A DNA stretch of 64,000 bases. It comes from Streptomyces lincolnensis. Its GTDB lineage: Bacteria > Actinomycetota > Actinomycetes > Streptomycetales > Streptomycetaceae. The translations under genes and the position numbers were made by a program. The notes under the pieces were generated by a model that worked only from the letters and a program-made list of their open reading frames with translations, was not told where the DNA came from and ran no database searches. Every line of letters begins with the position of its first letter. Position 1 is the stretch's first letter. Below are positions 1 to 10,746 of this stretch, in pieces. The stretch covers positions 7,068,001-7,132,000 of the forward strand of contig NZ_CP016438.1 in assembly GCF_001685355.1 (NCBI RefSeq), given 5' to 3'.

Positions 1-519
1 CCTGAACACCGTGTCCGGGGCGCCCAGCTGCTCGCCTGTCGGCTTCTGCTCGTCGTAGAGCATCCGGACGATGCGGTTGTCCCCGGCCGAGGTGAAGTAC
101 GCGTAGACCATGTGGTCCGAGGCGTAGTCCGGGGACAGGGCGAGGCCCATGAGGCCGCCCTCGCCCGCCGGGGAGACCCCCGGTACCTCGCCCAGTACGG
201 TCTTCTTCCCCGACTGCCCGTCGATCCGCGTGATCGTCCGCTCGTCACGCGAGGAGACCAGCAGATCGCCCTCCGGCAGCGGGGCCAGGCCCCAGGGGGT
301 GTTCAGGCCCTCGGCGACAGTGCGGAGCACCTTGACCGAGCCCTTTGCCGGGGGCCCCTGATCCGCCGCCCGGGACGGCGAGGACCCCGGCGCAGTGCTC
401 CCGGGTGTCGTGCTCCCACTGTCGGTCGGTGCTCCACCGCCTCCGCCGTCGGAGGAGCAGCCGGCCGTCAGCACGAGCGCGGCAGCGGCCAGTACGGCCG
501 ACACAGCTCGACGTTGCAC
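1..519 (-). CDS. PQQ-dependent sugar dehydrogenase-like lipoprotein (N-terminal part)
   Basis: The gene runs off the left edge, so only the first 173 codons are present. It starts with GTG. The N-terminus is basic (MQRRAV), then has a hydrophobic stretch ending in the lipobox LTAGC and a Ser/Gly-rich linker, so it should be a membrane-anchored exported lipoprotein. The mature part begins with motifs of the glucose/sorbosone dehydrogenase propeller family: NTPWGLAPLPEGDLLVSSRD, then GEGGLMGLALSPDY and YAYFTSAGDNRIVR. In that family a six-bladed propeller binds PQQ and oxidises aldoses or aldehydes. The substrate cannot be told. The catalytic and PQQ-binding residues further on lie outside the window. 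Family call is firm, activity is inferred. Confidence 0.85.
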   Translation of the reverse strand, partial: MQRRAVSAVLAAAALVLTAGCSSDGGGGGAPTDSGSTTPGSTAPGSSPSRAADQGPPAKGSVKVLRTVAEGLNTPWGLAPLPEGDLLVSSRDERTITRIDGQSGKKTVLGEVPGVSPAGEGGLMGLALSPDYASDHMVYAYFTSAGDNRIVRMLYDEQKPTGEQLGAPDTVFR

Positions 520-583
520 GATCTTGGTCCCTTCGACGGGGCGGTCCAGCAGCAGGTCCTACTTGTCATACACCGCTCGCACC

Positions 584-1180
584 TCACAGGTTCCCGATCA
601 CGAGAACCCGATGCGGAACCTGCCGCGACGGCGGAGGCACTCGCGGGGCAGGCACTCGTGGCGTGGCGCCCGCGGGGCCGCTATCTCCGGCGGCCGCTCG
701 CGAGGCCGGCGCCCGCGGTACGGCCTCGGCGGAGGCACTCGGGGCGGGGCGCTCGCGGAGTAGGTGCCCGCGGAGCAGCCGTCCCGCGGGCAGGTGACCC
801 GGGTGGAAGCACCCGCAGCGCGGGATCGGCAGACGAACCCGCAGGACAGGGTGCCCGGAACCGCCTCGGCGGAGGTACCCGTAGCGGAGGCCACCGGCGG
901 CGGGGTGCCCGTGGGGCAGACACCCATGGTGAAGGCACTCGCGGGGCAGGTTTTCTCGGCGGAAGCGCCCACAGAGCATGCCTCGGCAGACGAACCCGCG
1001 GCGCAGCCCCCGGGGTACCGCCCCGTCGGAGGCCACTCGCGGCTGGGCGCCCGCAGCCGGTCGCCCCTGGCGGAGACCCGCGGGGCAGGTGCCCGCAGCA
1101 CAAGCCTCCCCCGCAGACGTACTCCCAGCCCAGGCACCCCCAGACCTCAGCCCAGCCACCCCCGTCCCAGCCACCCCCAC
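584..1180 (-). repeat. Decayed 15-bp repeat tract, remnant of a pentapeptide-repeat-like gene
   Basis: This is the gap between the lipoprotein and the aldo/keto reductase. It is filled with imperfect 15-bp units around GGCAGGCACCCGCGG. On the minus strand one frame stays open for 198 codons and reads as five-residue units with a hydrophobic third position (ENLPR ECLHH GCLPH, GGLRY GYLRR, later GHLPA GRLLR GHLLR). This resembles the A(D/N)Lxx rhythm of pentapeptide-repeat proteins. The best five-residue frame shifts to another reading frame near 600-690 (HECLP RECLR), and the Asp/Asn positions are mostly Cys, Gly or Arg. I read it as a frameshifted remnant or a non-coding descendant; a live gene cannot be excluded. 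Confidence 0.4.
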
Positions 1181-1184
1181 ACCC

Positions 1185-2183
1185 TTACTCCCACGACCCC
1201 TGCGCCCCAGGCAGCTCCGTCAGCTCCGACAGGTCGCGGGTGGTCAGTCGCAGGGTGGTTGAGCGGGTGTTCTCCGTCACCCAGTGTTCGTGCTTGGTGC
1301 CGGGGACCGGGATCACGTGGGGTCCCTGGGCCAGGATCCAGGCCAGGGCCACCTGGGCCGGGGTGACGTGCTCGCCGTGTCGTCGGGCCACGCGGCGCAG
1401 GCCGACGACGATCGGCTGGTTCGCGGCCATCATCTCCGCGGTGAAGCGGGGGTGGCGGGCCCGCACGTCGTCCGGTTCGAAGCCCTGGCCCGGGGTGAGG
1501 GTTCCGGTCAGGAAGCCGTTGCCCAGGGGCATCGCGGCCAGAAAGCCTATGCCCCGCTCCGCGCACCAGGGCAGCAGCGTCTCCCCGGCCTCCGGCGACC
1601 ACACCGACAGCTCCGCCTGCACCGCGCTCACCGGGAAGACCTGCTGCACCCGCCGCAACTGCCGGATCGTCGCGTCGTACAGCCCGGCACCGGACCGACG
1701 ACCGCCCCGGGCACCCATCGCGCAGTACCCCAACGCCCGTACCTTTCCGGCCTGTACGAGCTCCGCCATCGCGCCCCAGGTCTCCTCGACGGGCACCTCG
1801 GGGTCCGCCCGGTGCAGCTGGTAGAGGTCGATCACGTCCGTCTGGAGGCGCCGGAGCGAGGCGTCGCACGCCCGTTTCACGTACCCGGGACGGCCGTTGG
1901 CCACGATGTGCTGCTCGCCCACCAGCAGACCGACCTTGGTCGACACGAAGGCGTCCTGGCGGCGTTCCTTCAACGCCCGCCCGATCAGCAGCTCGTTGGT
2001 GAACGGGCCGTACATGTCGGCCGTGTCCAGGAGCGTCGAGCCGAGGTCAAGCGCCCGGTGCACCGCCCTGAGCGACTCCTCGCCGCGCTGCCGCGAACCG
2101 GTGTACGCCCAGCTCATCGGCATGCATCCGAGTCCGACGGCCCCCACCGCGAGCGCCGCCGCGCCGATCGTCCTGCGCTCCAC
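1185..2183 (-). CDS. Aldo/keto reductase
   Basis: A 332-residue NADPH-dependent oxidoreductase of the aldo/keto reductase superfamily, with a TIM-barrel fold in the cytoplasm. Visible signatures are the early GLGCMPMSWAY strand, the active-site Asp/Tyr segment LLDTADMYG, the catalytic-Lys region VSTKVGL, and the DLYQLHRADP strand with its catalytic His. The C-terminal cofactor segment ends in IPVPGTK. The GTG start at 2183 is preferred because GGGAGGG lies about ten bases upstream and it gives the usual N-terminus. An upstream ATG at 2288 would add 35 atypical residues and overlap the divergent dehydrogenase. The substrate is unknown. Confidence 0.88.
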   Translation of the reverse strand: MERRTIGAAALAVGAVGLGCMPMSWAYTGSRQRGEESLRAVHRALDLGSTLLDTADMYGPFTNELLIGRALKERRQDAFVSTKVGLLVGEQHIVANGRPGYVKRACDASLRRLQTDVIDLYQLHRADPEVPVEETWGAMAELVQAGKVRALGYCAMGARGGRRSGAGLYDATIRQLRRVQQVFPVSAVQAELSVWSPEAGETLLPWCAERGIGFLAAMPLGNGFLTGTLTPGQGFEPDDVRARHPRFTAEMMAANQPIVVGLRRVARRHGEHVTPAQVALAWILAQGPHVIPVPGTKHEHWVTENTRSTTLRLTTRDLSELTELPGAQGSWE

Positions 2184-2259
2184 CTGCTCGTGACCCTCCC
2201 TGTCCTGGTCCCCCAACCTAACCTCTGCGGTCCGCGGCGCCTGACATAGCCTCCTGACC

Positions 2260-3225
2260 ATGACTGCTCCCGTTGTGTGGCTCCCCATCCCGCCGGAAGA
2301 GATCCCAGGGCTCCCCGAGGGCCCCGACTACCTGTTCTGGAACGGCGGTGAGGACTTCCCCGCGGACCCGGCCGACTGCGCCTTCTACGTCGTCCCCTAC
2401 ATGAAGCCCCTCGACGTCGTCCTGCGGCCGATGCCCCACCTCGGCTCCGTGCAGGTCGTGCAGACCCTGTCGGCCGGCGTCGACAACGTGACGCCGGGCC
2501 TGAAGGACCTGCCCGCGGGCGTACGGCTGTGCAACGCGCGCGGGGTGCACGAGGCGAGCACCGCCGAGCTCGCGCTCACCCTCATCCTCGCCTCGCTGCG
2601 GGGCGTCCCGGGCTTCGTCCGCGCCCAGGACAAGGGGGAGTGGGGCGGCGGCTTCCATCCGGCGCTCGCCGACAAGAACGTGCTCGTCGTGGGCTACGGG
2701 TCGATCGGAGCGGCGATCGAGGACCGGCTCGTTCCGTTCGAGGTCGCGCGGGTGGCGCGCGTCGCGCGCTCCGCGCGCACCACGGCGCGCGGTCCGGTGC
2801 ATCCGCTCACCGAACTCCCCTCCCTGCTCCCCGAGGCGGACGTCGTCGTCCTGTCCACGCCCCTCACCGAGACCACCCGCCACCTGGTGAACGCCGAGTT
2901 CCTGGCCCGCATGAAGGACGGCGCGCTGCTGGTCAACGTCGCCCGCGGCCCGGTCGTCGACACCAAGGCGCTGCTCGCCGAGCTGGAGAGCGGCCGCCTC
3001 ACCGCCGCCCTCGACGTCACCGACCCCGAACCGCTGCCCCCGGACCACCCCCTGTGGCAGGCGCCCGGAGTCCTCATCAGCCCGCACGTCGGGGGGCCCA
3101 CATCGGCCTTCCTGCCGCGCGCCAAGCGCCTCCTGATCGACCAGTTGAGCCGTTTCGTGAACCGGGAGCCGCTGGGCAACGTGATCCTTACGACAGGACC
3201 GACCAACGGCGCAACCAGCGCGTGA
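2260..3225 (+). CDS. D-isomer-specific 2-hydroxyacid dehydrogenase family protein
   Basis: A 321-residue NAD(P)-dependent oxidoreductase expected to reduce a 2-oxoacid or oxidise a D-2-hydroxyacid. The order is the usual one: a short catalytic-domain half, the Rossmann segment with VVGYGSIGAAI (about residues 145-155), the catalytic Arg region LLVNVARGPVVD, the Glu segment in the TDPEP motif, and the catalytic His in SPHVGG. The family often has 310-340 residues, so it is full length. It is divergent from the aldo/keto reductase with a short shared promoter region. The physiological substrate cannot be read from sequence. Confidence 0.9.
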   Translation: MTAPVVWLPIPPEEIPGLPEGPDYLFWNGGEDFPADPADCAFYVVPYMKPLDVVLRPMPHLGSVQVVQTLSAGVDNVTPGLKDLPAGVRLCNARGVHEASTAELALTLILASLRGVPGFVRAQDKGEWGGGFHPALADKNVLVVGYGSIGAAIEDRLVPFEVARVARVARSARTTARGPVHPLTELPSLLPEADVVVLSTPLTETTRHLVNAEFLARMKDGALLVNVARGPVVDTKALLAELESGRLTAALDVTDPEPLPPDHPLWQAPGVLISPHVGGPTSAFLPRAKRLLIDQLSRFVNREPLGNVILTTGPTNGATSA

Positions 3226-3470
3226 CGCCCGCAGGTTGAGCTCCGGGGCGCACGACCGCGCTCCGGGCGCGACCGGCACAGAGTCCGTTTCCGGTACCCT
3301 CCGCAACCTTCCGGACGCGGTCCGTGCCCGCATCTCCGCTGGTCGTCACGGAGCGTAGAGGAACTATGTCCCTGAGTGACGAGACTGGTGTATCGTCCCG
3401 ACAGGGGCTGCGCCGCGTACCTTTCGGCGCCGGGGATGGACATTTCAGACTGTGAGGGGGGCGACGGGCG

Positions 3471-3731
3471 ATGCACGGCCTATGGACGAACGATCCGACG
3501 CGGCGGGGCCGCCGACGGCGACCCTGGCACACGGCGGCGCGCAGACGCGGCCACCACGCCAACCACCCGAGCCAGCACGGCAGTCACGCCGGTCACGCCG
3601 GCCACCACAGCCTTCATCATCACAGTCACCACAGCAATCACCGCAGGCACAGCGGCCGCAGGAGGCATGCGCACCCAGCGCACCGGGACCCGAGGGACCC
3701 CGGAGCGGCGCGGACCGGGAGGGCCCGGTGA
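3471..3731 (+). CDS. Small His/Arg-rich protein coupled to the GGDEF-EAL gene
   Basis: This 86-residue frame is not a family I recognise. It has about 20 His and 19 Arg, with the His concentrated in residues 27-60 (for example HAGHAGHHSLHHHSHHSNH). Three points support real coding. An ATG sits eight bases after a GAGGGGGG ribosome-binding site. Third codon positions are strongly G/C in this frame, while the overlapping frame of the next gene is A-rich at third positions over the same bases. The TGA stop at 3729-3731 overlaps the GTG start of the GGDEF gene as GTGA, a usual sign of translational coupling. The composition suggests metal or nucleic-acid/polyanion binding. That function is inference. 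Confidence 0.6.
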   Translation: MHGLWTNDPTRRGRRRRPWHTAARRRGHHANHPSQHGSHAGHAGHHSLHHHSHHSNHRRHSGRRRHAHPAHRDPRDPGAARTGRAR

Positions 3732-6700
3732 GTTCGCCGTCGCCTTCCACGACCACCCTCGCCTCGGTGCCGCGGGCCAAGCCCGCGCCGGGGGCGCCGC
3801 GGACGCGCCCTCCGGCCATGGGCCTCGGATCGAGCCTGGTCCACCAACTCACCCTGGCCCTGGTGTGCGCGGGATACGCCGTCGGTTCCGCGCTCGGCTG
3901 GGGCTCCCGCGAAGTCGCCCTGATCATGGGCGACTTCGGACTGAGCGCCGCGGCGGGCACCGCCGCCGTGTCCTGCTTCCTGTACGCCCGCGGCCGCCGG
4001 ATCCGCTTTCGGCCCGCCTGGCTGCTCTTCGCGCTCTCCTCGACGATGGCGGCCGCCGGCAACCTCGTCTGGGGGTGGTACGAAGTCGTCCTCGGGCGGA
4101 CCGTGCCCAGCCCCAGCTACGCCGACCTGTTCTTCCTGTGCTTCGCCCCGCCCGCGATCGTCGGACTGCTGGTCCTCGCCAAGCGGCCGGTGACGAAGGC
4201 GGGCTGGGTCTGCCTGGGCCTGGACGCCTGGCTGATCGGCGGCTCGCTGCTGACGCTCTCCTGGAGCCTCGCCCTGGCCCAGGCCGCCAAGGTCGACTCC
4301 CACGGGGGAGTGAGCGTCTCGCACACCGCGCTCTCGCTCGCCTACCCGCTGCTCGACATCGCCCTGGTCAGCATGGTGCTCGCGCTGCACTTCAGGCGCT
4401 CGGCGGTGAACCGCACCGCGGTCAACACCGCGATCGGGGCGCTCGCGCTGACCGTGATGTGCGACGCCCTGTTCACCTCACCGCTGCTGCACAACAACTA
4501 CCGCTCCGGCCAACTGCTCGACGCGGGCTGGTTCGCCGGGTCGCTGCTGCTCGCCTACGCCCCCTGGGCCACCCCGCGCCACGGCACGGAGGCCGAGCGA
4601 CGGCTCGGCGCCGGACACACGCGCGTGGTGCGCGAACACCTGCCCGGACAGCGCACCGGCCATCACCCGCACCCGCACCCGCACCAGCAGCCGCAGGGAG
4701 GTGATCACAGCCGGTATCCGGGCGCCCGGCCCATCGCCGGCTCCCTGGCCGCGCTCACGCCCTACCTGGCCGCCGCCGTCTGCACCCTGGGGATCCTCTA
4801 CAACGTCCTCAACGGCCGCAGCGTCGACCGCGTGGTGCTCTTCACCGGCGGCACCGTGGTCCTCGCCCTCGTCGTGCGCCAGGGCATCATGCTCCTCGAC
4901 AACATCACCCTCACCCAGGAACTGGCGCAGAAGGAGAACCACTTCCGCTCCCTGGTGCAGGGCTCCAGCGACGTGATCATGATCGCCGCACCCAACGGCA
5001 TCCTCCGCTATGTCTCCCCGGCCGCCGCCGGCGTCTACGGCCGCCCCGCGGAGGAACTCGTCGGCACCGAACTGGCCGGTCTCATCCACCCGGAGGATCT
5101 GGGCTGCGTGGTGCACGAGGTGCGCCGTTTCCTCGCTGCCAGCCCCCTCGAAGAACCCACCACGCGCATCGAGTGCCGTTTCCGGTCCGGCGACGGCGGC
5201 TGGCTCAACGTCGAGTCCACCGTCAACCGCCACCAGGGCGGCCTGATCTTCAACAGCCGGGACGTGACCGAGCGGGTGCGCCTCCAGGCGCAGCTCCAGC
5301 ACAACGCCGAGCACGACCCGCTGACCGACCTGCCCAACCGCGCCCTGTTCACCCGGCGCGTCCAGCAGGCCCTGTCCGGCCGTCGCGCCTCCGACCGCGC
5401 CGCCCTGCGGGGCACGGCCGTGCTCTTCATCGACCTCGACGGCTTCAAGGCCGTCAACGACACGATCGGGCACCAGGCCGGGGACGAGCTGCTCGTCCAG
5501 GCCGCCCGCAGACTCCAGGACGCCGTCCGTCAGGGGGACACCGCCTCCCGGCTCGGCGGCGACGAGTTCGCGGCCCTGATCGCCGGCGACGGCACCCGGG
5601 ACCGCAGCGCCCGCGAGCGCCACATCCTGGAACTCGCCGACCGGCTCAGGGCCACGCTCTCGCAGCCCTACCTCATCGACGGCAACGATGTCCGGGTCAA
5701 CGCCTCCATCGGCGTCGCCTTCGCCGAGGCGGGCCTCGGCGCGGGCGAGCTGCTGCGCAACGCCGACCTCGCCATGTACCGAGCCAAGGCGGGCGGCAAG
5801 GGCCGCGTCGAGCTGTACGCCCCGCAGATGCAGCAGGACGTCGTACGCAAGGCGGAGCTGGCCACGCGACTGCGGGCCGCTCTGCACGACGGCGAGTTCA
5901 CGCTTCTGCACCAGCCGGTGGTCCGGCTGGAGGACGGCCGGATCACGTCGGTCGCCGCGCAGGCGCGCTGGCGCTCCTCCCAGGGGGTGCTGTTCACGCC
6001 CGCCGAGTTCCTGCGGGTGGCCGAGGACAGCGACAAGACGCAGGAACTGGGCCGCTGGATACTGGAGGAGGCCGTCGAACAGGCCGCCGAGCGGGCCGCG
6101 ACGGGCCTGTCCGTGCCCGTGGCGGTCCGGATGAGCGCCCGCCGGCTGCTGGACCGCTCGATGCCGCTCGGCTCCGTCGAGGCGCTGCTGACCCGGCACG
6201 GGCTGCCGTCGGGATCCCTGGTCATAGAGCTGTCCGACCTCGACCCCCGCACCTCCCTGGACGAGCTGGAGCGCCGTCTGGGCGCGCTGCGCAGACTCGG
6301 TGTCCGGATCGCCCTGGACGGCTTCGGGAGCGGGTACGCGGCCATCACGGCGCTGCGCAGACTCCCCGCCGACGTACTGAAGCTCGACCGCGGTCTGGTC
6401 GAGGGCGTCGTCGAGTCCGCGCGGCTGCACAAGATCACCAGCGGGCTGCTGCGGATCGCCGGTGACCTCGGCCTGAAGTCCGTCGCCGACGGCGTGGACC
6501 TGCCGGAGCAGGTCGTGGCCCTGCGCGCGATGGGCTGCACACACGGCCAGGGGATGGCGTTCTCCGGCCCGCTGGACGAGTACCGGCTGCGCCGGGCACT
6601 CGGATCCGGCCATTATCCGGTGCCGCACGGCCCGGTGGAGCCCGCGTTCGCGGGTGGGGGTTCCGGGGTGTACACAGGGGGTGTCGCGGCCATTCTCGGC

Positions 6701-6751
6701 GGTGGCAGCACCCTGCGCTCACATAATGAGACTCCCGTCCCACCCACTTGA
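3728..6751 (+). CDS. Membrane-bound PAS-GGDEF-EAL cyclic-di-GMP protein
   Basis: With the GTG start at 3728 (GGGAGGG just upstream, GTGA overlap with the preceding small gene) this is 1007 residues. Order: several hydrophobic helices (about 34-280), a cytosolic or loop segment with a His-rich run HHPHPHPHQQ (about 312-321), two more membrane segments (about 340-385), PAS (405-515), GGDEF (525-690) and EAL-like (710-960). The GGDEF motif is intact and is preceded by an RxxD inhibitory site (RQGD), so diguanylate cyclase activity is plausible. The EAL part looks inactive: the EAL signature reads AAQ, and DDFG reads DGFG. In the family such EAL domains act as c-di-GMP sensors or regulators. An earlier in-frame GTG at 3452 is rejected on codon bias. 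Confidence 0.88.
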   Translation: MSSPSPSTTTLASVPRAKPAPGAPRTRPPAMGLGSSLVHQLTLALVCAGYAVGSALGWGSREVALIMGDFGLSAAAGTAAVSCFLYARGRRIRFRPAWLLFALSSTMAAAGNLVWGWYEVVLGRTVPSPSYADLFFLCFAPPAIVGLLVLAKRPVTKAGWVCLGLDAWLIGGSLLTLSWSLALAQAAKVDSHGGVSVSHTALSLAYPLLDIALVSMVLALHFRRSAVNRTAVNTAIGALALTVMCDALFTSPLLHNNYRSGQLLDAGWFAGSLLLAYAPWATPRHGTEAERRLGAGHTRVVREHLPGQRTGHHPHPHPHQQPQGGDHSRYPGARPIAGSLAALTPYLAAAVCTLGILYNVLNGRSVDRVVLFTGGTVVLALVVRQGIMLLDNITLTQELAQKENHFRSLVQGSSDVIMIAAPNGILRYVSPAAAGVYGRPAEELVGTELAGLIHPEDLGCVVHEVRRFLAASPLEEPTTRIECRFRSGDGGWLNVESTVNRHQGGLIFNSRDVTERVRLQAQLQHNAEHDPLTDLPNRALFTRRVQQALSGRRASDRAALRGTAVLFIDLDGFKAVNDTIGHQAGDELLVQAARRLQDAVRQGDTASRLGGDEFAALIAGDGTRDRSARERHILELADRLRATLSQPYLIDGNDVRVNASIGVAFAEAGLGAGELLRNADLAMYRAKAGGKGRVELYAPQMQQDVVRKAELATRLRAALHDGEFTLLHQPVVRLEDGRITSVAAQARWRSSQGVLFTPAEFLRVAEDSDKTQELGRWILEEAVEQAAERAATGLSVPVAVRMSARRLLDRSMPLGSVEALLTRHGLPSGSLVIELSDLDPRTSLDELERRLGALRRLGVRIALDGFGSGYAAITALRRLPADVLKLDRGLVEGVVESARLHKITSGLLRIAGDLGLKSVADGVDLPEQVVALRAMGCTHGQGMAFSGPLDEYRLRRALGSGHYPVPHGPVEPAFAGGGSGVYTGGVAAILGGGSTLRSHNETPVPPT

Positions 6752-6777
6752 CAGTGAGTGCGTGCCGGGGGGAGGGT
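6748..6777 (+). promoter_or_regulatory. Probable ilvB leader promoter (TTGACA-18-GAGGGT)
   Basis: TTGACA at 6748-6753 and GAGGGT at 6772-6777 are separated by 18 bases. The -35 box overlaps the stop codon of the GGDEF-EAL gene. A start site about seven bases after the -10 would fall at or next to the ATG of the leader peptide at 6785, so the leader transcript may be leaderless. Inferred from sequence only. Confidence 0.5.
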
Positions 6778-6784
6778 CAGTGCC

Positions 6785-6826
6785 ATGCGCACTCGAATTC
6801 TCGTACTTGGACAGCGCGTCGGCTGA
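6785..6826 (+). CDS. ilvB leader peptide (MRTRILVLGQRVG)
   Basis: A 13-residue reading frame between the ilvB promoter and a Rho-independent hairpin. It contains Ile-Leu-Val-Leu in a row and a later Val, all products of the pathway encoded downstream. This is the classic arrangement for transcription attenuation: ribosome stalling at these codons when charged tRNAs are scarce would favour an antiterminator and read-through into ilvBNC. GGGAGGG about nine bases upstream could serve as a ribosome-binding site, or the message may start at the ATG. Confidence 0.7.
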   Translation: MRTRILVLGQRVG

Positions 6827-6880
6827 AGCTGGTGACGTCCGGACAGACCCGGAACTCCCAGCGACCCCACCCGGCGCGCT

Positions 6881-6914
6881 CCCCTCGCTTGCCTTTCGGC
6901 ACGAGGGGTTTTTT
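6881..6914 (+). terminator. Attenuator terminator upstream of ilvB
   Basis: CCCCTCG (6881-6887) pairs with CGAGGGG (6902-6908). An inner TGCC/GGCA stem sits on a TTTC loop, and six T follow directly. It lies between the leader peptide and ilvB, so it is read as the regulated terminator of ilvBNC. A run of six T is unusual in this very GC-rich DNA. Confidence 0.85.
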
Positions 6915-6988
6915 GTTGCACAGACGCCATTCGTGCAGCAGCCGAACACCGCACAAACCTCGCAAAAACCCTCAGCATCGAGAAGAGA

Positions 6989-8845
6989 ATGACGATGACC
7001 GAGCAGGCCACCGGGGCCCATCACCCGCAGCCGCGGCCCCGATCCGGAGGACACCAGTCCGCCCCCGAGCACGTCACGGGTGCGCAGTCCCTCATCCGCT
7101 CTCTCGAGGAGGTCGGCGCCGACACGGTATTCGGCATTCCCGGTGGTGCGATCCTTCCGGCGTACGACCCGCTGATGGACTCGACCCGCGTGCGGCACGT
7201 CCTGGTCCGTCACGAGCAGGGCGCGGGCCACGCGGCCACCGGTTACGCGCAGGCCACCGGCAAGGTCGGGGTCTGCATGGCGACGAGCGGCCCCGGTGCC
7301 ACCAACCTGGTGACCCCCATCGCGGACGCCCACATGGACTCGGTGCCGCTCGTGGCGATCACCGGCCAGGTGGCCTCCAAGGCGATCGGCACGGACGCCT
7401 TCCAGGAGGCGGACATCGTCGGCATCACCATGCCGATCACCAAGCACAACTTCCTGGTCACCAAGGCCGAGGACATCCCGCGGGTCATCGCGCAGGCCTT
7501 CCACATCGCCGCCACCGGCCGCCCCGGCCCGGTCCTGGTCGACATCGCCAAGGACGCCCTCCAGGCACGGACGACGTTCTCCTGGCCGCCGGTCATGGAC
7601 CTGCCCGGCTACCGCCCGGTGACCAAGCCGCACGCCAAGCAGATCCGCGAGGCCGCCAAGCTGATCACCTCCGCGAAGCGGCCCGTCCTCTACGTCGGCG
7701 GCGGCGTGATCAAGGCCCAGGCCACCGCCGAGCTGAAGGTCCTCGCCGAACTCACCGGAGCGCCCGTCACCACCACCCTGATGGCGCTCGGCGCATTCCC
7801 CGACAGCCACCCGCTGCACGTGGGAATGCCGGGCATGCACGGTGCGGTCACCGCCGTCACCGCGTTGCAGAAGGCCGACCTGATCGTCGCCCTCGGAGCC
7901 CGCTTCGACGACCGCGTCACCGGCAAGCTGGACAGCTTCGCCCCGCACGCCAAGATCGTCCACGCCGACATCGACCCGGCCGAGATCGGCAAGAACCGCG
8001 CCGCCGACGTGCCGATCGTCGGTGACGCCCGCGAGGTCATCGCGGACCTGGTCCAGGCCGTGCAGAAGGAACACAGCGAAGGTCACCAGGGTGACTACAG
8101 CGCCTGGTGGAAGGACCTCAACCGCTGGCGCGAGACGTACCCGCTGGGCTACGACCAGCCCGACAACGGCTCGCTCTCGCCGCAGCAGGTCATCGAGCGG
8201 ATCGGGCAGCTCGCGCCTGAGGACACGATCTTCGCCGCGGGCGTGGGCCAGCACCAGATGTGGGCCGCGCACTACGTCCAGTACGAGAAGCCCGCGACCT
8301 GGCTGAACTCGGGCGGCGCCGGAACCATGGGCTACGCGGTCCCGGCAGCCATGGGCGCCAAGGCCGGAGCCCCGGGCCAGACGGTCTGGGCGATCGACGG
8401 CGACGGCTGCTTCCAGATGACCAACCAGGAGCTCACCACCTGCGCCCTGAACAACATCCCGATCAAGGTCGCCATCATCAACAACGGCGCCCTCGGGATG
8501 GTCCGCCAGTGGCAGACCCTCTTCTACAACCAGCGCTACTCCAACACCGTGCTGCACTCCGGCCCCGAGGCCGACGGCAAGCAGCCCAGCTCCGGCACCC
8601 GCGTCCCCGACTTCGTGAAGCTGTCGGAGGCCATGGGCTGCTACGCGATCCGCTGCGAGGACCCGGCCGACCTCGACAAGGTCATCGAAGAGGCGAACTC
8701 CATCAACGACCGCCCGGTCGTCGTCGACTTCATCGTCCACGAGGACGCGATGGTGTGGCCGATGGTCGCCGCCGGCACCTCCAACGACGAGATCATGGCC
8801 GCCCGGGACGTCCGCCCCGACTTCGGCGACAACGAAGACGACTGA
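6989..8845 (+). CDS. ilvB: Acetolactate (acetohydroxyacid) synthase, large subunit
   Basis: A 618-residue thiamine-diphosphate enzyme that condenses two pyruvates to acetolactate, or pyruvate with 2-oxobutyrate for isoleucine. The N-terminal domain carries the conserved Glu region [14 protein letters not shown]. The C-terminal domain has the ThDP/Mg signature [12 protein letters not shown] followed by IINN. The first 30 residues are a variable extension before [22 protein letters not shown] at 6989 or 6995 are both possible and differ by two codons. It is followed after 22 bases by the regulatory subunit gene, forming the ilvBN holoenzyme. Expression should depend on the leader attenuator upstream. 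Confidence 0.97.
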   Translation: MTMTEQATGAHHPQPRPRSGGHQSAPEHVTGAQSLIRSLEEVGADTVFGIPGGAILPAYDPLMDSTRVRHVLVRHEQGAGHAATGYAQATGKVGVCMATSGPGATNLVTPIADAHMDSVPLVAITGQVASKAIGTDAFQEADIVGITMPITKHNFLVTKAEDIPRVIAQAFHIAATGRPGPVLVDIAKDALQARTTFSWPPVMDLPGYRPVTKPHAKQIREAAKLITSAKRPVLYVGGGVIKAQATAELKVLAELTGAPVTTTLMALGAFPDSHPLHVGMPGMHGAVTAVTALQKADLIVALGARFDDRVTGKLDSFAPHAKIVHADIDPAEIGKNRAADVPIVGDAREVIADLVQAVQKEHSEGHQGDYSAWWKDLNRWRETYPLGYDQPDNGSLSPQQVIERIGQLAPEDTIFAAGVGQHQMWAAHYVQYEKPATWLNSGGAGTMGYAVPAAMGAKAGAPGQTVWAIDGDGCFQMTNQELTTCALNNIPIKVAIINNGALGMVRQWQTLFYNQRYSNTVLHSGPEADGKQPSSGTRVPDFVKLSEAMGCYAIRCEDPADLDKVIEEANSINDRPVVVDFIVHEDAMVWPMVAAGTSNDEIMAARDVRPDFGDNEDD

Positions 8846-8867
8846 GCGAGAGAGACGTAAAAAGACC

Positions 8868-10512
<1,645 letters not shown>

Positions 10513-10521
10513 GCCTCGGGT

Positions 10522-10554
10522 GACGGGGCCGGAGCCATCAGCTCCGGCCCCGTC
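10522..10554 (+). terminator. Terminator after ilvC
   Basis: GACGGGGCCGGAGC (10522-10535) pairs perfectly with GCTCCGGCCCCGTC (10541-10554) around a CATCA loop, ten bases after the ilvC stop. It separates the ilv cluster from serA. There is no strong T-run, as is common in Streptomyces. Confidence 0.75.
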
Positions 10555-10746
10555 GTCCACCCCGCCGCATCCCGGACGGGTGATCCTTCCGTTCAGGCGC
10601 GGGAAGACCCATGAAGCGCCACTACACTGCCGTACTACATACGCGTCAGGCCCACAGCGTCGTGCGTCTTCCACGCGGCCAGTACCCTCCACCGCCTGCG
10701 GCCGTCGGGACGGCCGTCCGCACGCATTGGACTTGTGAGGACTCAC

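Noticed and set aside
3452..3727. N-terminal extension of the GGDEF-EAL protein from GTG 3452
   Set aside because: Third codon positions are A-rich in that frame, while the overlapping His-rich frame shows normal bias and a better start; GTG 3728 has its own ribosome-binding site.
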